Below, one piece after another: positions 16,178 to 25,998 of a stretch of 64,000 nucleotides of DNA. The notes beneath the pieces are model-generated. The model searched no databases. It was not told the origin of the DNA and was given only the letters and a program-made list of their open reading frames with translations. Each line of letters starts with the position of its first letter. Within the stretch, counting starts at the first letter, position 1. Source of the stretch: JAICIG01 sp035532215 (GTDB taxonomy: Bacteria; Planctomycetota; Planctomycetia; Pirellulales; JAICIG01); contig DATKRK010000359.1 of the NCBI GenBank assembly GCA_035532215.1, positions 18,734 through 82,733 of the forward strand, read 5' to 3'. A program made the position numbers and the translations under genes.

Positions 16178-19096
16178 TTACCATTTCAGCGGAGCCTGCC
16201 AGGCGGACTTCAGGGCGGCGATATCGGCGGAGATCAAAGGCTGTCCGCCGTACAGCGTTTCCAGCTTGCCGTGGTCGACAACCTGGCCGATGCGGGCCCA
16301 CGGCGCCTCGCCGCCGAGTTTCGCTTCGAAATCGGCGGCGTGCTCCGGCGAAACTTCGCACAGGAAACGCGTGTTCGATTCGCTGAACAGCAGCGCGGCG
16401 GGATGTTGCGCCCCGTCGCCGCATACGACTCGTTCGAGTTCGATCCTCGCGCCCAGCCCGCCGGCGAAGGCCATTTCTGCGGCCGCAACGGCCAGTCCGC
16501 CTTCGCTCAGGTCGTGGCAGGCCCGCACCAATCCGGCGTCGATCGCCGAGTGCAAAGCCGCAAACGTGCGATTGGCCTGCGCGGCGTCGACTCGCGGCGC
16601 CTGCCCGCCTTCGAGGCCTTCGACCAGCGCGAAGTGCGAGCCGCCGAGTTCGTCGTGCGTGGCGCCGACTTGATAGAGCAGATTGCCCGGCTCTTTCAGG
16701 TCCATCGTGACCGAGCGCCGCACGTCGGCGACCTGGCCGATGGCGCTAATCAACAGCGAAGGCGGAATGGCGATCGTTTGCTTTTGGCCCTGCTCGTCGG
16801 CATAGCGAAATTCGTTGTTCAGACTGTCCTTGCCGCTGATGAAAGGCGTGCCCAGGGCGACCGCCACGTCGCGGCAAGCCAACGCCGCCCGCACCAGCGA
16901 ACCGAGCGTTTCCGGTCGATCGGTGTCGCCCCAGCAGAAGTTGTCGAGGATCGCGATGCGTCGCGGATCGGCGCCGACGGCCACGCAATTGCGCACCGCT
17001 TCGTCGATGGCGCTGGCCGCCATGTCGTAAACGTCGAAATCGCCATAACGAGGATTCATGCCGCAGGCCAGCACGATGCCGCGGCGCGAACCGAGCACCG
17101 GGCGGACGACCGCGGCGTCGCTCGGTCCGTCGTTCGCGGCGCCGACCAGCGGCTTGACGACGCTGCCGCCTTGCACCTCGTGATCGTATTGGCGGATGAC
17201 CCACTCTTTGCTGGCGACGTTGAGCGAACGTAGGATGCCGAACAACGTATCGGCGTAGTCTCGGCCTGGCGCCGGCGCCGCCAGCAGTTTGCCACCCGGA
17301 GGCTCGTAAACCGCTTCGCGCACGACAGGCGGGCGGCCGCCGTGCAGGAATTCCATCGCCAAATCGGCGACTTCGCGGCCTTCGTACAACAGCCGCAGGC
17401 GGCCGGTGGGCGCGAAGCCGCCGATGATCGTGGCTTCCACGCCTTCGCTGGCACACAGCGCCTCGAATTCCTGCCACGTTTCGGGCGGCACGGAAAGGAT
17501 CATCCGCTCCTGGGCTTCGGAAATCCACATTTCGGTGTACGAGAGGCCTGCGTACTTCAGCGGGATTCGCTCGAGCCAGACCTCGGCGCCGATGTGCTCG
17601 CCCATCTCGCCGACGGCGCTGGAAAAGCCGCCGGCGCCGCAATCGGTGATGGCGTGATACAAGCCGCGGTCGCGAGCGGCGAGGATCACGTCCAACAGCA
17701 TCTTCTCGGTGATCGCGTTGCCGATTTGCACCGCGCCGCCGGAAAGTTTTTCGCTTTCGCTGGTCAGTTCAGCCGAGCTGAACGTGGCGCCGTGAATGCC
17801 GTCGCGGCCGGTGCGGCCGCCGACCGCCACGATGTGATCGCCCGCCTGCGGCGCCTTGCGAGCGCGATCGACCGGCAGCAAGCCGGCCGTGCCGCAATAG
17901 ACCAGCGGATTGCCGAGATAACGCGGGTCGAAGTAAATCGCCCCATTGACGGTCGGAATGCCCATCCGGTTGCCGTAATCGCGCACGCCCGACACCACGC
18001 CCTTCATCACGCGCTTCGGGTGCAGCACGCCGGGCGGCAAGCGATCGGCCGGCGTGTCGGGCGGCGCGAAGCAAAACACGTCGGTATTGCAAACGGGCCG
18101 GGCGCCCAGGCCGGTGCCCAAGGGATCGCGAATCACGCCGCCGATGCCCGTGTTGGCGCCGCCGTAGGGCTCCAAGGCCGAGGGGTGGTTGTGCGTCTCG
18201 ACTTTGAACACCAGGTGGAACTGGTCGTCGAAGCGGACCACCCCGGCGTTGTCTTCGAACACGCTGACGCACCAATCGTCGGGCCCCAATTGGCGGCGAA
18301 TTTCCTGCGTGGCGGCGAAGATCGTTTCCTTGAGCAGGTTATTGAATTGCTGCTCGCCGCGTTCGTCGCGGTAGCGAATGCGGCCAGCCAGCGTCTTGTG
18401 GCTGCAATGCTCGCTCCAGGTTTGTGCGATCGTCTCCAGTTCGGCGTCGGTCGGGTCGCGGCCGAGCGAGCGAAAGTAATCGCGGATAGTCCGCATCTCG
18501 GCGAGCTTCAGATAGAGTTGGCCTTCGCGGCTGAGCCGTTCGAGCGCCGCGTCGTCCAAATCGCGAATCGGCGCCGAGAGCAGCTTGAACTCGTACGGCG
18601 CGCCGAACTCCAGCCGGTCGAGCTTGAGCGGCCCGACGACGACTTGCTCGATGGCGTCGTTCGCCAGCACCTTGCTGCACAGCGCCGGCAGCTTGTCTTC
18701 CGGCAGATTGCCCAGCCAGTATTTTCGCAGCGTGCGGACGGCCTCGGCTTGGAGATCGAAGTCGGCGATCGCGGCCACGGCGCTTTGAGCGACCGGATCC
18801 ATCACGCCGGGCTTGGGCAAGACGTGAACCACGCGCGGCTGGCCGCTGGGCGGCTGTTCGAGCGCCGCATCGCCGGCCGGCGCCACGAGGAACCGCTCGA
18901 CCACCTCGTCGGCCAATAGCTCGCGCGCCAGGCGTTCGACCTGCGGGCGATCGAAGCGGCCTTGAATCAAATATCCGCGCGCCACGGCGACCTTTAGGCC
19001 TGCGGCCAGTCCCAAATCGGCGGCATCGGCGGCGACTCGCAAGGCGTCGGGGTCAGGCTGTCCGGCGGCCGGGTAGATGTCAACTTCCCACAGCAT
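16178..19096 (-). CDS. purL: Phosphoribosylformylglycinamidine synthase, synthetase subunit with N-terminal PurS-like repeats
   Basis: 972 aa, intermediate between small PurL (about 740) and fused large PurL (about 1300). Residues 1-75 (LWEVDIYPAAGQPDPD) and about 88-165 (VVHVLPKPGVMDP) are two PurS-like ferredoxin-fold units fused to the N-terminus, so no separate purS gene is needed. WSEHCSHKTL (227-236) is the PurL signature, followed by two AIRS-type ATP-binding/catalytic halves (KVETHNHPSALEPYGGA; VGAANDGPSDAAVV). The glutaminase is encoded next door as purQ. The start overlaps the tyrA 3' end by 17 bases. Confidence 0.95.
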   Translation of the reverse strand: MLWEVDIYPAAGQPDPDALRVAADAADLGLAAGLKVAVARGYLIQGRFDRPQVERLARELLADEVVERFLVAPAGDAALEQPPSGQPRVVHVLPKPGVMDPVAQSAVAAIADFDLQAEAVRTLRKYWLGNLPEDKLPALCSKVLANDAIEQVVVGPLKLDRLEFGAPYEFKLLSAPIRDLDDAALERLSREGQLYLKLAEMRTIRDYFRSLGRDPTDAELETIAQTWSEHCSHKTLAGRIRYRDERGEQQFNNLLKETIFAATQEIRRQLGPDDWCVSVFEDNAGVVRFDDQFHLVFKVETHNHPSALEPYGGANTGIGGVIRDPLGTGLGARPVCNTDVFCFAPPDTPADRLPPGVLHPKRVMKGVVSGVRDYGNRMGIPTVNGAIYFDPRYLGNPLVYCGTAGLLPVDRARKAPQAGDHIVAVGGRTGRDGIHGATFSSAELTSESEKLSGGAVQIGNAITEKMLLDVILAARDRGLYHAITDCGAGGFSSAVGEMGEHIGAEVWLERIPLKYAGLSYTEMWISEAQERMILSVPPETWQEFEALCASEGVEATIIGGFAPTGRLRLLYEGREVADLAMEFLHGGRPPVVREAVYEPPGGKLLAAPAPGRDYADTLFGILRSLNVASKEWVIRQYDHEVQGGSVVKPLVGAANDGPSDAAVVRPVLGSRRGIVLACGMNPRYGDFDVYDMAASAIDEAVRNCVAVGADPRRIAILDNFCWGDTDRPETLGSLVRAALACRDVAVALGTPFISGKDSLNNEFRYADEQGQKQTIAIPPSLLISAIGQVADVRRSVTMDLKEPGNLLYQVGATHDELGGSHFALVEGLEGGQAPRVDAAQANRTFAALHSAIDAGLVRACHDLSEGGLAVAAAEMAFAGGLGARIELERVVCGDGAQHPAALLFSESNTRFLCEVSPEHAADFEAKLGGEAPWARIGQVVDHGKLETLYGGQPLISADIAALKSAWQAPLKW

Positions 19097-19925
19097 CTCG
19101 TTTGCGCTTTGCCTCTAAGAGGATCTCGGTCAGTTTCTTTCCGTCGCCGCGCTCCAGCGCACGGCGCAAGGCGCCGAGAGTCTTTTCGTACCGGGCCAGC
19201 GCCTTGAGCACGTGCGAGCGGTTGCTCTCGAAAATTTGCCGCCAGAGTTCGGCGTCGCCCGCGGCCACGCGCGTGGTGTCGAGCCAGCCGCTGGCGACCC
19301 AGGGCAAATCGGCCTCAAGCGTCGCGGCCGCCAGGGCCGAAGCGGCCAGGTGCGGCAGATGGCTGGCGCCCGCGAGAATCCGGTCGTGCGTGGCGGCCGG
19401 CATGCTCACGACGTTCGCCCCCAAGCTGGTCCAAAAGTCGGCCAGTCCGGCCAGGTCGGCAGGCCGAGTCGATTTCGTGGGCGTAATCACGACGGTCCGG
19501 CCGACAAACAGATCGGCCACGGCGGCCCCAGGCCCGTTCTTTTCGCTTCCGGCCAGGGGATGGCTGCCGACGAAATGCGCCTGGCCGTTCAGGTGGCCGT
19601 CCAGCGCGGCGATGATCTCGGCTTTCGTGCTGCCCGCGTCGGTAATCAAGCAATCGGCTTGCGCCGCGCTGGCGGCGGCCAATACGTCGTCGACGATCCG
19701 GCCGACGGGCGTGCATACCACGACCAATTCCGCATGGGCCGCGCCTTTGGCTAAATCGAGCGTAGTCGCCGTCACGGCGCCCATTCGCTTCGCCGTCCGC
19801 AGGCTGCCCGCGCGGCGGCCGATGCCGACGACATTTCGGGCCAAGCCGCGATCGCGCAGGGCCAAGCCGATCGAGCCGCCGATCAGGCCCACGCCGACAA
19901 TGGCCACGGTGTCCCACTGCTTCAT
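19080..19925 (-). CDS. tyrA: Prephenate dehydrogenase
   Basis: Oxidative decarboxylation of prephenate to 4-hydroxyphenylpyruvate in tyrosine synthesis. 281 aa. VGVGLIGGSIGLAL (11-24) is the Rossmann NAD(P) loop. DAGSTKAEII and FVGSHPLAGSEKNGP are TyrA motifs with the catalytic His, and the helical dimerisation domain follows. There is no chorismate mutase or ACT domain, so this is the monofunctional form. The 3' end overlaps purL by 17 bases, suggesting co-transcription. Confidence 0.93.
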   Translation of the reverse strand: MKQWDTVAIVGVGLIGGSIGLALRDRGLARNVVGIGRRAGSLRTAKRMGAVTATTLDLAKGAAHAELVVVCTPVGRIVDDVLAAASAAQADCLITDAGSTKAEIIAALDGHLNGQAHFVGSHPLAGSEKNGPGAAVADLFVGRTVVITPTKSTRPADLAGLADFWTSLGANVVSMPAATHDRILAGASHLPHLAASALAAATLEADLPWVASGWLDTTRVAAGDAELWRQIFESNRSHVLKALARYEKTLGALRRALERGDGKKLTEILLEAKRKRDAVGS

Positions 19926-20725
19926 CGATCGCCCGTCAGTACCTTTCCTGCGATGTCGCCGAACCCTAAGCTCGCGGGTGCAGAAAGAGAAAGGGCGATT
20001 ATAGCAAACCGGGGAAAGGTTGTCTGGGGGCCGCCGCGGCGAGTGGCGGCCTAAGAGTGTGTTGCCGGACTTCAGGGGCGCGCGGCTTGCTTTGCCGCCA
20101 CACTAAGTCTTCTCCGTACGTCCAAGCGGCGAAGAAGGAACCGGGCACAGCGCAGCCAGCATAGATTAGCATACGTGCGTTGAATGAGCACAATAGCGGC
20201 ATTGGCATCGAACAGCTCCAGCGAGTCGCTCTCGCCTTTTCGCCCAGGATCTTTCCCAGGCGCGTCATCCGCCGACTTGTGATGTTGCGTACAGCTCTTT
20301 ACCACGGTGGACAGCGATTGGCCATGATCGGGTGATTTCGGACAGCTTGGAACGCCATGCAGGGGGCTTCCATTGCCTGCAATCTGCAAGTCGTGGCCTT
20401 GCGAGCGGGCCGGGTCCATCTTCGCCCTTCAGGCGCCCCGACTCTCAGTTGGCGCATGGCTTTGCTCCAACGACGCCTCGTCTCGGTCGGTCCGCTTTGC
20501 TCCAAACGTCGCGTCGTAAAGTGCATGTGAGCGGCCGATTAGCTTGCTTTTTCGTTAACTCCATGAAGGCCTCGCCTTGTGGTACGCCCCTTGCATAAAC
20601 CTCACGAAAACTTCATGGCGGGAAGGGCCTACGTTTGGCGAATCGTCCATGGCTCGCGTTTCCGTCGCCTATCGTCAGGCCGAGTTAGGCCCGGAAGATT
20701 TCAACCGAGTTTTGCAAGCATCCCC
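19926..20725. other. Long intergenic region without recognised genes
   Basis: About 800 bases. Minus-strand frames at 19999-20268 and 20072-20419 lack family features, start signals and consistent codon use. I recognise no RNA gene or repeat from the other families. The region sits beside a transposase-like fragment and may be the remains of an old insertion. Confidence 0.4.
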
Positions 20726-21193
20726 ATGAGACCTAAAGGAAAACCTGCCGATTTAGAGGCCCGCCGCCTTGAGGCAATCGACCTATTGTCCACGGGCAAG
20801 AAGCCCGCTGAAGTCGCGAAAATCGTGGGCGCCTCGGCGTCTTCCGTGAAGCGTTGGAAAGACGCCCTGTCGCAAGGGGGCCGAGAAGCGTTGCGCGCCA
20901 AGCGACATCCCGGCCGGCGACCGCGCATGACCGCCGAGCAAAAATCGCAATTGCTGGCTTGGCTCGCCGCCGGACCTCGCACGGCGGGTTATCCGACCGA
21001 GGGATGGACTTCGCCTCAGGTCCGAGATCTGATTCAAAAGCGCTTCGGCATCGCGTTTCACGTGGGATATGTCTGGCAAATCTTGCGAGACATGGGCTGG
21101 AGTCGGCCGGCGAACGGCAAGCACGTCGCGTCCGCGGCGCCCATGAGTCTCTCGGCCGAGGCGGCTGGGACTTTCGAGAGCGATTGCGCTTGA
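20726..21193 (+). CDS. Transposase-type helix-turn-helix/winged-helix protein, no catalytic domain
   Basis: ATG at 20726 gives 155 aa. Residues ~8-50 (RRLEAIDLLSTGKKPAEVAKIVGASASSVKRW) are the HTH, and ~85-130 (WTSPQVRDLIQKRFGIAFHVGYVWQIL) the winged helix, as in IS630/Tc1-mariner transposases. In those enzymes a DDE domain follows. Here the frame stops after TFESDCA, and no DDE remnant is seen in the next 190 bases. It may be a truncated transposase or a stand-alone DNA-binding protein derived from one. Confidence 0.65.
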   Translation: MRPKGKPADLEARRLEAIDLLSTGKKPAEVAKIVGASASSVKRWKDALSQGGREALRAKRHPGRRPRMTAEQKSQLLAWLAAGPRTAGYPTEGWTSPQVRDLIQKRFGIAFHVGYVWQILRDMGWSRPANGKHVASAAPMSLSAEAAGTFESDCA

Positions 21194-21248
21194 AGAATTG
21201 CGAGTGAAGACCAGACCGGCTGCGAAACGCCGCTTGGCGCCGCTGTGC

Positions 21249-21305
21249 GGTGGGGCGGCCTGCCAGGCCGTCATCGGCGATCGACGGCTTGGCAGGCCGC
21301 CTTAC
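21249..21305. repeat. Hairpin repeat (GGTGGGGCGGCC family)
   Basis: Left arm 21249-21272 (GGGGCGGCCTGCCAGGCCGT core) and right arm 21283-21305 pair almost perfectly. Relatives are at 52872-52924 and, as a single arm, 31873-31896. Confidence 0.7.
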
Positions 21306-21387
21306 AAATTGTCGACCTAGAGAAGGCCGCGCGACAAGCTGTTTAATGTGTCGTTGGCGCTCGCGGGTAATCGACTTCGCCTGCCCG

Positions 21388-22530
21388 TCACTTCGCGCCG
21401 TTGCCGCCGGCGTCGTAGTCGTACATGCGATAGGTTTTGTATCGCTGGGCGCCCCCCTTTTCCAAGCCCAGCACGGCCATCGTGTTGTCTTCGGAGACCC
21501 AGGAAAACTCGGCCTCTTCGATGCCGATTTCGAGCGCCTTGGGCACCAGGCTGCGCATCAATACCAGCCCCAAACCCCAGCGCTGATACTCGGGCACGAC
21601 ATTGATGCTTAGCACGCGAATCCGCTTCATTCCCTGGCGGTTTTTCAGCAAGTGAATGAAGCCGAAGGGAAACAACCGCCCGTTGATGTCGCGAATCCGC
21701 GGATTGTAATCGGGCAAGCCGATGATCGCTCCCACGCCCTGCCCGTCGACTTCGGCGATCAATGTCAACTCGGGCACTAGCAGGTGCTTGAGCGACTTGG
21801 CCAGCATTTTCAGTTCGGCCGCCGGCAGCGGCACGAAGCCCCACATGGCGATCAGCGAGCGATTGTAAAGATCGAGAAACAGCTCCACGTCCTGCTTGAA
21901 GCGGCGCGGGTTCAACGGACGGACGACGGCCTGGCAGCGTTCTTGAGCTTGCGAGGCCAGCGAGCCAAGCTGGCTTTCGACCTTCGGCAACTGGGCGCGG
22001 TAGCCGATGAAGGCCAGCAAGTCGTGCGTCTTGCGAAAGCCGTAATTTTCGAACAATTCGGCGTAGTACGGCGGGTTGTAGGTCATCATGAACGTCGGCG
22101 GGCTGTCGAAGCCTTCGATCAACAAGCCGCACTCGTAGTTCATCGAGGGATTCGCCGGCCCGCGAATTTGCGTGATCCCGCGCTGGCCCAGCCAATCGCG
22201 CGCCGCATCGAACAGTGCGTCGGCCACGCGCTGATCGTTGACCGCCTCGAAAAAGCCGAAAAAGCCGCGCTGCTCTTGAAACACGCGGTTGTGCTCGCGG
22301 TTCACGATCGCCGCAATCCGCCCGCAAACTTCCCCGTTGCACCAGGCCAGAAACGTCTGCACTGCGGCGTTGTCGTAAAACGGATGCCGCGTGTAGCCGA
22401 GCAATTCGCGCTGGTTGATCCGCAACGGCGGCATCCAGTTCGGGTCGTCGCGGTAAAGCGTCCACGCCAGATCGATGAACTTGCGACGGTCAAACCAGGA
22501 AGTGACGGGTTTGACGATAAGTTCCGACAT
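21388..22530 (-). CDS. GNAT-like N-acetyltransferase-fold protein (YghO type)
   Basis: Start at 22530 (MSELIVKPVTSWFDRRKFID) gives 380 aa; the frame runs on to 22614 with low-complexity sequence. LAWTLYRDDPNWMPPLRINQRELL resembles the N-terminus of E. coli YghO-like proteins. The C-terminal half carries a GNAT-like core (RIRVLSINVVPEYQRWGLGLVLMRSL), with Q-R-W-G-L as the acetyl-CoA loop. Substrate unknown. It is a single gene, convergent with the HTH fragment. Confidence 0.75.
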   Translation of the reverse strand: MSELIVKPVTSWFDRRKFIDLAWTLYRDDPNWMPPLRINQRELLGYTRHPFYDNAAVQTFLAWCNGEVCGRIAAIVNREHNRVFQEQRGFFGFFEAVNDQRVADALFDAARDWLGQRGITQIRGPANPSMNYECGLLIEGFDSPPTFMMTYNPPYYAELFENYGFRKTHDLLAFIGYRAQLPKVESQLGSLASQAQERCQAVVRPLNPRRFKQDVELFLDLYNRSLIAMWGFVPLPAAELKMLAKSLKHLLVPELTLIAEVDGQGVGAIIGLPDYNPRIRDINGRLFPFGFIHLLKNRQGMKRIRVLSINVVPEYQRWGLGLVLMRSLVPKALEIGIEEAEFSWVSEDNTMAVLGLEKGGAQRYKTYRMYDYDAGGNGAK

Positions 22531-22936
22531 AGGGGCGCTCGCCGACCTCGCTGCATTTGACGCAGATTGCCGAGTTTGTCTTTTTTGCTTAGTTTGGTTC
22601 AAGGTTGACAGCATTGCAAGCCGTGCCGCGAACCTGGATTATTCGTTCGCCCAGGGAGTGCTCGACACTAAGGCGAAGCGTTAGCGAGGTGTAATGAGGT
22701 TGCCCTACCTCGCTTACGCTTCGAGTTTGGTATCGGCCTGACGAACGATCCGGGCTAGACGGGCGGCCGCAATCGCGCCTCCATCGGTGGGGTGTCTCGG
22801 CCAAGCGATTTAGCTGACGCCAAAACCGCCGGCCGCGGAGGGAAACGGGGGTAACTTCTGGGAAGATGCCAATTCTAGTATCGGCGATTGGCGCCAACGG
22901 TTTGCAACGACAATTTCCAGCATCTTCGCTAAAAAC
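22531..22936. other. Intergenic region pepF-GNAT
   Basis: About 400 bases. Apart from the hairpin repeat at 22667-22730 I see no gene or site. Confidence 0.5.
22667..22730. repeat. Hairpin repeat, relative of 2610-2666
   Basis: AAGGCGAAGCGTTAGCGAGG (within 22667-22690) pairs imperfectly with 22707-22730. It shares the GCGAAGCG-AGCGAGG core with the repeat downstream of hemP. Confidence 0.6.
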
Positions 22937-24727
22937 TCACAACAGGCTTTCCAGCTCTTCCACCAGCCGGCCGAAATGAGCCAGCGCGGTATCGACGGCG
23001 GCCGGTTTCTCCATGTCGACGCCGGCGTCGCGCAGCAAATCGAGCGGATCTTTCGAACAGCCGCCTTTGAGAAAGGTCAGGTAGTCGCTCAATTCGCGCT
23101 CTCCGCCCGAGACGACCCGTTCGGCCAGCGCGATCGCGGCCGACAGCCCGGTGGCGTATTTGTAGACGTAGAATGCCCGGTAGAAATGCGGAATGCGAAA
23201 GCATTCCAGGGAGAGCTGTTCGTCGAGCATGAAGTGCGGGCCGAAATAACGCTCGAGCAACTCGCGATAAACCTGCTTGAAGCGATCGAGCGTCAGCGGT
23301 TCGTCGCGCTCGGCCAGTTCGTGCGTCAGCTTTTCGAATTCGGCGAACATCGTCTGCCGCAAGATCGTGGCCCGAATGGAATCGATCTCGCGATTGATCA
23401 GGAAGGCCCGCTCGCGCTTGTCCTTGGCCCGCGCCATCAGGCGTTTGCTCAGCAGTTGCTCGTTGAACGTGCTGGCCACCTCGGCCACGAAGATGGTGTA
23501 GTTGTAATACTGATACGGCTGGTTGCGGGCCGAGTAATACGAGTGCATCGAGTGGCCGGCTTCGTGCGCCAGCGTGAACACGTGATCGAGCACGGCGCTT
23601 TGGTAATTCATCAAGATGTATGGATCGCCGTCGAACGAGCCGCAACTGAAGGCGCCGCTCTGTTTGCCTTGGTTCTCGTAGCGGTCGCACCAGCGGCCTT
23701 TTAAACCGGCGGCCAGCGCACCGCAATACTCGTCGCCCAGCGGCGCCAGCGCGTCGACGACGACCTGGCAGGCCTCGTTCCAGGAATGCCTGGTTTCCAG
23801 CTCGCTGAGAATCGGCACGTAGGTGTCGTAGTGATGAATCTCCTTGAGCTTCATCTTCCGCCGGCGGAGTTCGTAGTAGCGATAGAGCGCCGGCAGATGA
23901 CGATGCACGGAACCGATCAGATTGTCGTAGACCGAGGCGGGCGCCTGATCGGGGAACAGCGCCGCCTCTCGCGAGCCGCCGAAGCCGCGGGCCCGGGCGT
24001 AAAACACGTCGCGCTGGATCGAGCCGGCGAGCGTGGCGGCCAGCGTGTTTTCGTGCGCGGCGAACTGCCGATAATATTGCTCGAACGCCGTTTTTCGCAC
24101 CTTGCGATTGGGCGAGTGCAACAAAGCCGAAAACGAGGCATGGCTGAGTTCGACCTGCCGCCCCTGATCGTCTTCGATCGCGCCGAACTTCAGATCGGCG
24201 TTGTTCAATTGCCGGAAGATTTGCCCCGCCGAGGCGGCCACCTCGCTCTGCATCGCCAGCAGTTTTTCTTCGCGCTCGCTAAGCGTGTGCGGCCGGTCGC
24301 GCAGCAAACGTTCCAGCGACAGGCGATACGGCGCCAATTCCTTCGCCGCCATGAATTTCTTCATCTTGGCGGGCGAAATCGCGAGAATCTCGGGCCGGAT
24401 GAAGCTCGCCGCCTGGGCGGCCCGGCTCGAGGCATTGCGGTGCATGCCGAGCATCCGCTGAGCGGCGCCGCTACTCGTATCTTCCGCTGACCGCAGAAAC
24501 GCATAGGTTCCGACGCGTTCGCCCGCCCGATCGAAGTCGTTGTCGAATTTCAGACACGCGGCCAGCGTTTTCGACGATTCGCCCAGCTTGCCGCGAAATT
24601 TCTCGAAGCCGCCGATCCGTTTCTCCCAGTTCTTGAACGCGGCCTCCCAGGCCTCGTCGTTTTCGCACAGGCTGGCGAGGTCCCAGGTATCGGCGGTTTT
24701 GACTTGACTGCGTTTGGGGAGGTGCAT
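22937..24727 (-). CDS. pepF: Oligoendopeptidase F, M3 family metallopeptidase
   Basis: 596 aa, the usual PepF length. LAHEAGHSMHSYYS around residue 385 is the HExxH zinc site, with the third ligand Glu downstream in EVASTFNE. The N-terminal helical domain (TWDLASLCENDEAWEAAFKNWE) and the PF08439-type middle region are present. Cytosolic cleavage of short peptides. ATG at 24727 is the first Met of the family-like sequence. Single gene. Confidence 0.92.
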   Translation of the reverse strand: MHLPKRSQVKTADTWDLASLCENDEAWEAAFKNWEKRIGGFEKFRGKLGESSKTLAACLKFDNDFDRAGERVGTYAFLRSAEDTSSGAAQRMLGMHRNASSRAAQAASFIRPEILAISPAKMKKFMAAKELAPYRLSLERLLRDRPHTLSEREEKLLAMQSEVAASAGQIFRQLNNADLKFGAIEDDQGRQVELSHASFSALLHSPNRKVRKTAFEQYYRQFAAHENTLAATLAGSIQRDVFYARARGFGGSREAALFPDQAPASVYDNLIGSVHRHLPALYRYYELRRRKMKLKEIHHYDTYVPILSELETRHSWNEACQVVVDALAPLGDEYCGALAAGLKGRWCDRYENQGKQSGAFSCGSFDGDPYILMNYQSAVLDHVFTLAHEAGHSMHSYYSARNQPYQYYNYTIFVAEVASTFNEQLLSKRLMARAKDKRERAFLINREIDSIRATILRQTMFAEFEKLTHELAERDEPLTLDRFKQVYRELLERYFGPHFMLDEQLSLECFRIPHFYRAFYVYKYATGLSAAIALAERVVSGGERELSDYLTFLKGGCSKDPLDLLRDAGVDMEKPAAVDTALAHFGRLVEELESLL

Positions 24728-24943
24728 GGCGGCTGGGGAGTAGACGGAAGGTAGTAGGTAGTAGGCGGTAGGTAGTAGGCGGTAGGCTGGGAAAAAATCC
24801 CCTCTCCCAAGGTGAGAGGGGGTTTAGGATAAGGCAGAACCGGCGTTCCGCCAAGCGGCTGGCAACCGTAGCGATCCGTCTACCCGGCTGCAACCTCGGC
24901 AGGCATTCCCCCTCCTACCGTCTACTTCCTACCGCCTACCTCC
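24728..24943. repeat. Repeat-filled spacer between fabH and pepF
   Basis: GGTAGTAGGCGGTAGG-type short direct repeats (about 24750-24790) have inverted counterparts (CCTACCGCCTACCTCC, about 24928-24943). A small hairpin, CCCTCTC...GAGAGGG, lies at about 24799-24822. The whole spacer is therefore flanked by GTAG/CTAC-rich inverted repeats. Confidence 0.55.
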
Positions 24944-25969
24944 TCACCAGCGCCATACCGCGGTGCCCCAGGCAAGGCCGGCGCCGAAGCCGCTGAGCAG
25001 CAGCCGGTCGCCCGGATGAATGCGGCCTTGGTCGAAGGCGTGGTCCAACGCCAAAGGGATGCTGCCGGCCGACGTGTTGCCGTAGCGATCGAGATCGACC
25101 ATCACGCGGTTGCGGGGAATGCCCAGCACGTCGGTGGCGGTGTGGATGATGCGCAGGTTCGCCTGGTGCAACACGGCCAAGTCGATGTCGGTCGGTTTCA
25201 TGCCGGCCGCGGCGAGCACGTCGGTGATCGATTCGTCGAGCAGCCGCACCGCCCAACGGAACACAAACTGCCCGTCCATCTGCAGATATTGCAGGCCCTT
25301 GTCGAGCAAGCGGGCTTCGATCGGCTGCCGCGAACCGCCCATCGGCCGGCAAAGCAACGGAGCCCCCGAACCGTCGGCGCCGAGCGTGTAGGAAACGAGT
25401 CCCTGTTCGGCCTCGCCGCGGGCCAACAGTACCGCTCCGGCGCCATCGCCGAATAGCGGATAGGTGCGCTGATCTTGCGGATTCAAAATCCGCGAGTTGC
25501 AATCGGCGCCAATGACGAGCGCCAATTGGCTGCAGCCGGTCGAGACGAACTGCGCGGCCGTGATCAGCGCATACATGAACCCCGCGCAGGCCGCCTGCAT
25601 ATCGACCGCTGGCGCCCGGATGCCGAGTTGGTCTTGCACCAGGCAGGCCGTGGCCGGAAACGGCATGTCGGGCGTGAAGGTGCCGACCAGCACCAGGTCG
25701 ACGTCCGCGGGCGTCACGCCGGCCCGCTCGATGGCCTTCCTTGCGGCGCGAACGGCCAGGTCGCTCGTGGCAATCTCGGGCGGAGCTTGCCGGCGCTCGC
25801 GGATGCCCGTTCGCTGCACGACCCAACCGGCATCGAAACCGAGCCGAGCCTGCAAGTCTTCGTTGGTGACGACCGCTTCGGGCACATAACTGCCCGTGGC
25901 GACGATCTGCACGCCGGTCAGACGCCGCATCGGCGCCGTGCTGTAGATGTTCTGTTTGCCTTGGCTCAT
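24944..25969 (-). CDS. fabH: 3-oxoacyl-ACP synthase III (FabH)
   Basis: Condenses acetyl-CoA with malonyl-ACP to start fatty-acid synthesis. 341 aa. Catalytic Cys128 lies in MQAACAGFMYAL, the His in VLHQANLRII, and the Asn in DRYGNTSAGSIP, completing the Cys-His-Asn triad. The C-terminal GFGAGLAWGTAVWRW is also typical. It is encoded apart from other fab genes (plsX and rpmF are not adjacent). Confidence 0.94.
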   Translation of the reverse strand: MSQGKQNIYSTAPMRRLTGVQIVATGSYVPEAVVTNEDLQARLGFDAGWVVQRTGIRERRQAPPEIATSDLAVRAARKAIERAGVTPADVDLVLVGTFTPDMPFPATACLVQDQLGIRAPAVDMQAACAGFMYALITAAQFVSTGCSQLALVIGADCNSRILNPQDQRTYPLFGDGAGAVLLARGEAEQGLVSYTLGADGSGAPLLCRPMGGSRQPIEARLLDKGLQYLQMDGQFVFRWAVRLLDESITDVLAAAGMKPTDIDLAVLHQANLRIIHTATDVLGIPRNRVMVDLDRYGNTSAGSIPLALDHAFDQGRIHPGDRLLLSGFGAGLAWGTAVWRW

Positions 25970-25998
25970 CCAGATTCACTCAGCCGCGGCGCTTTTAT

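Noticed and set aside
17342..18919. 525-residue plus-strand frame opposite purL
   Set aside because: No motifs or start signal; antisense shadow of a well-supported PurL.
19999..20419. Minus-strand frames of 89 and 115 residues after tyrA
   Set aside because: No family features, no ribosome binding site, overlapping each other in different frames.
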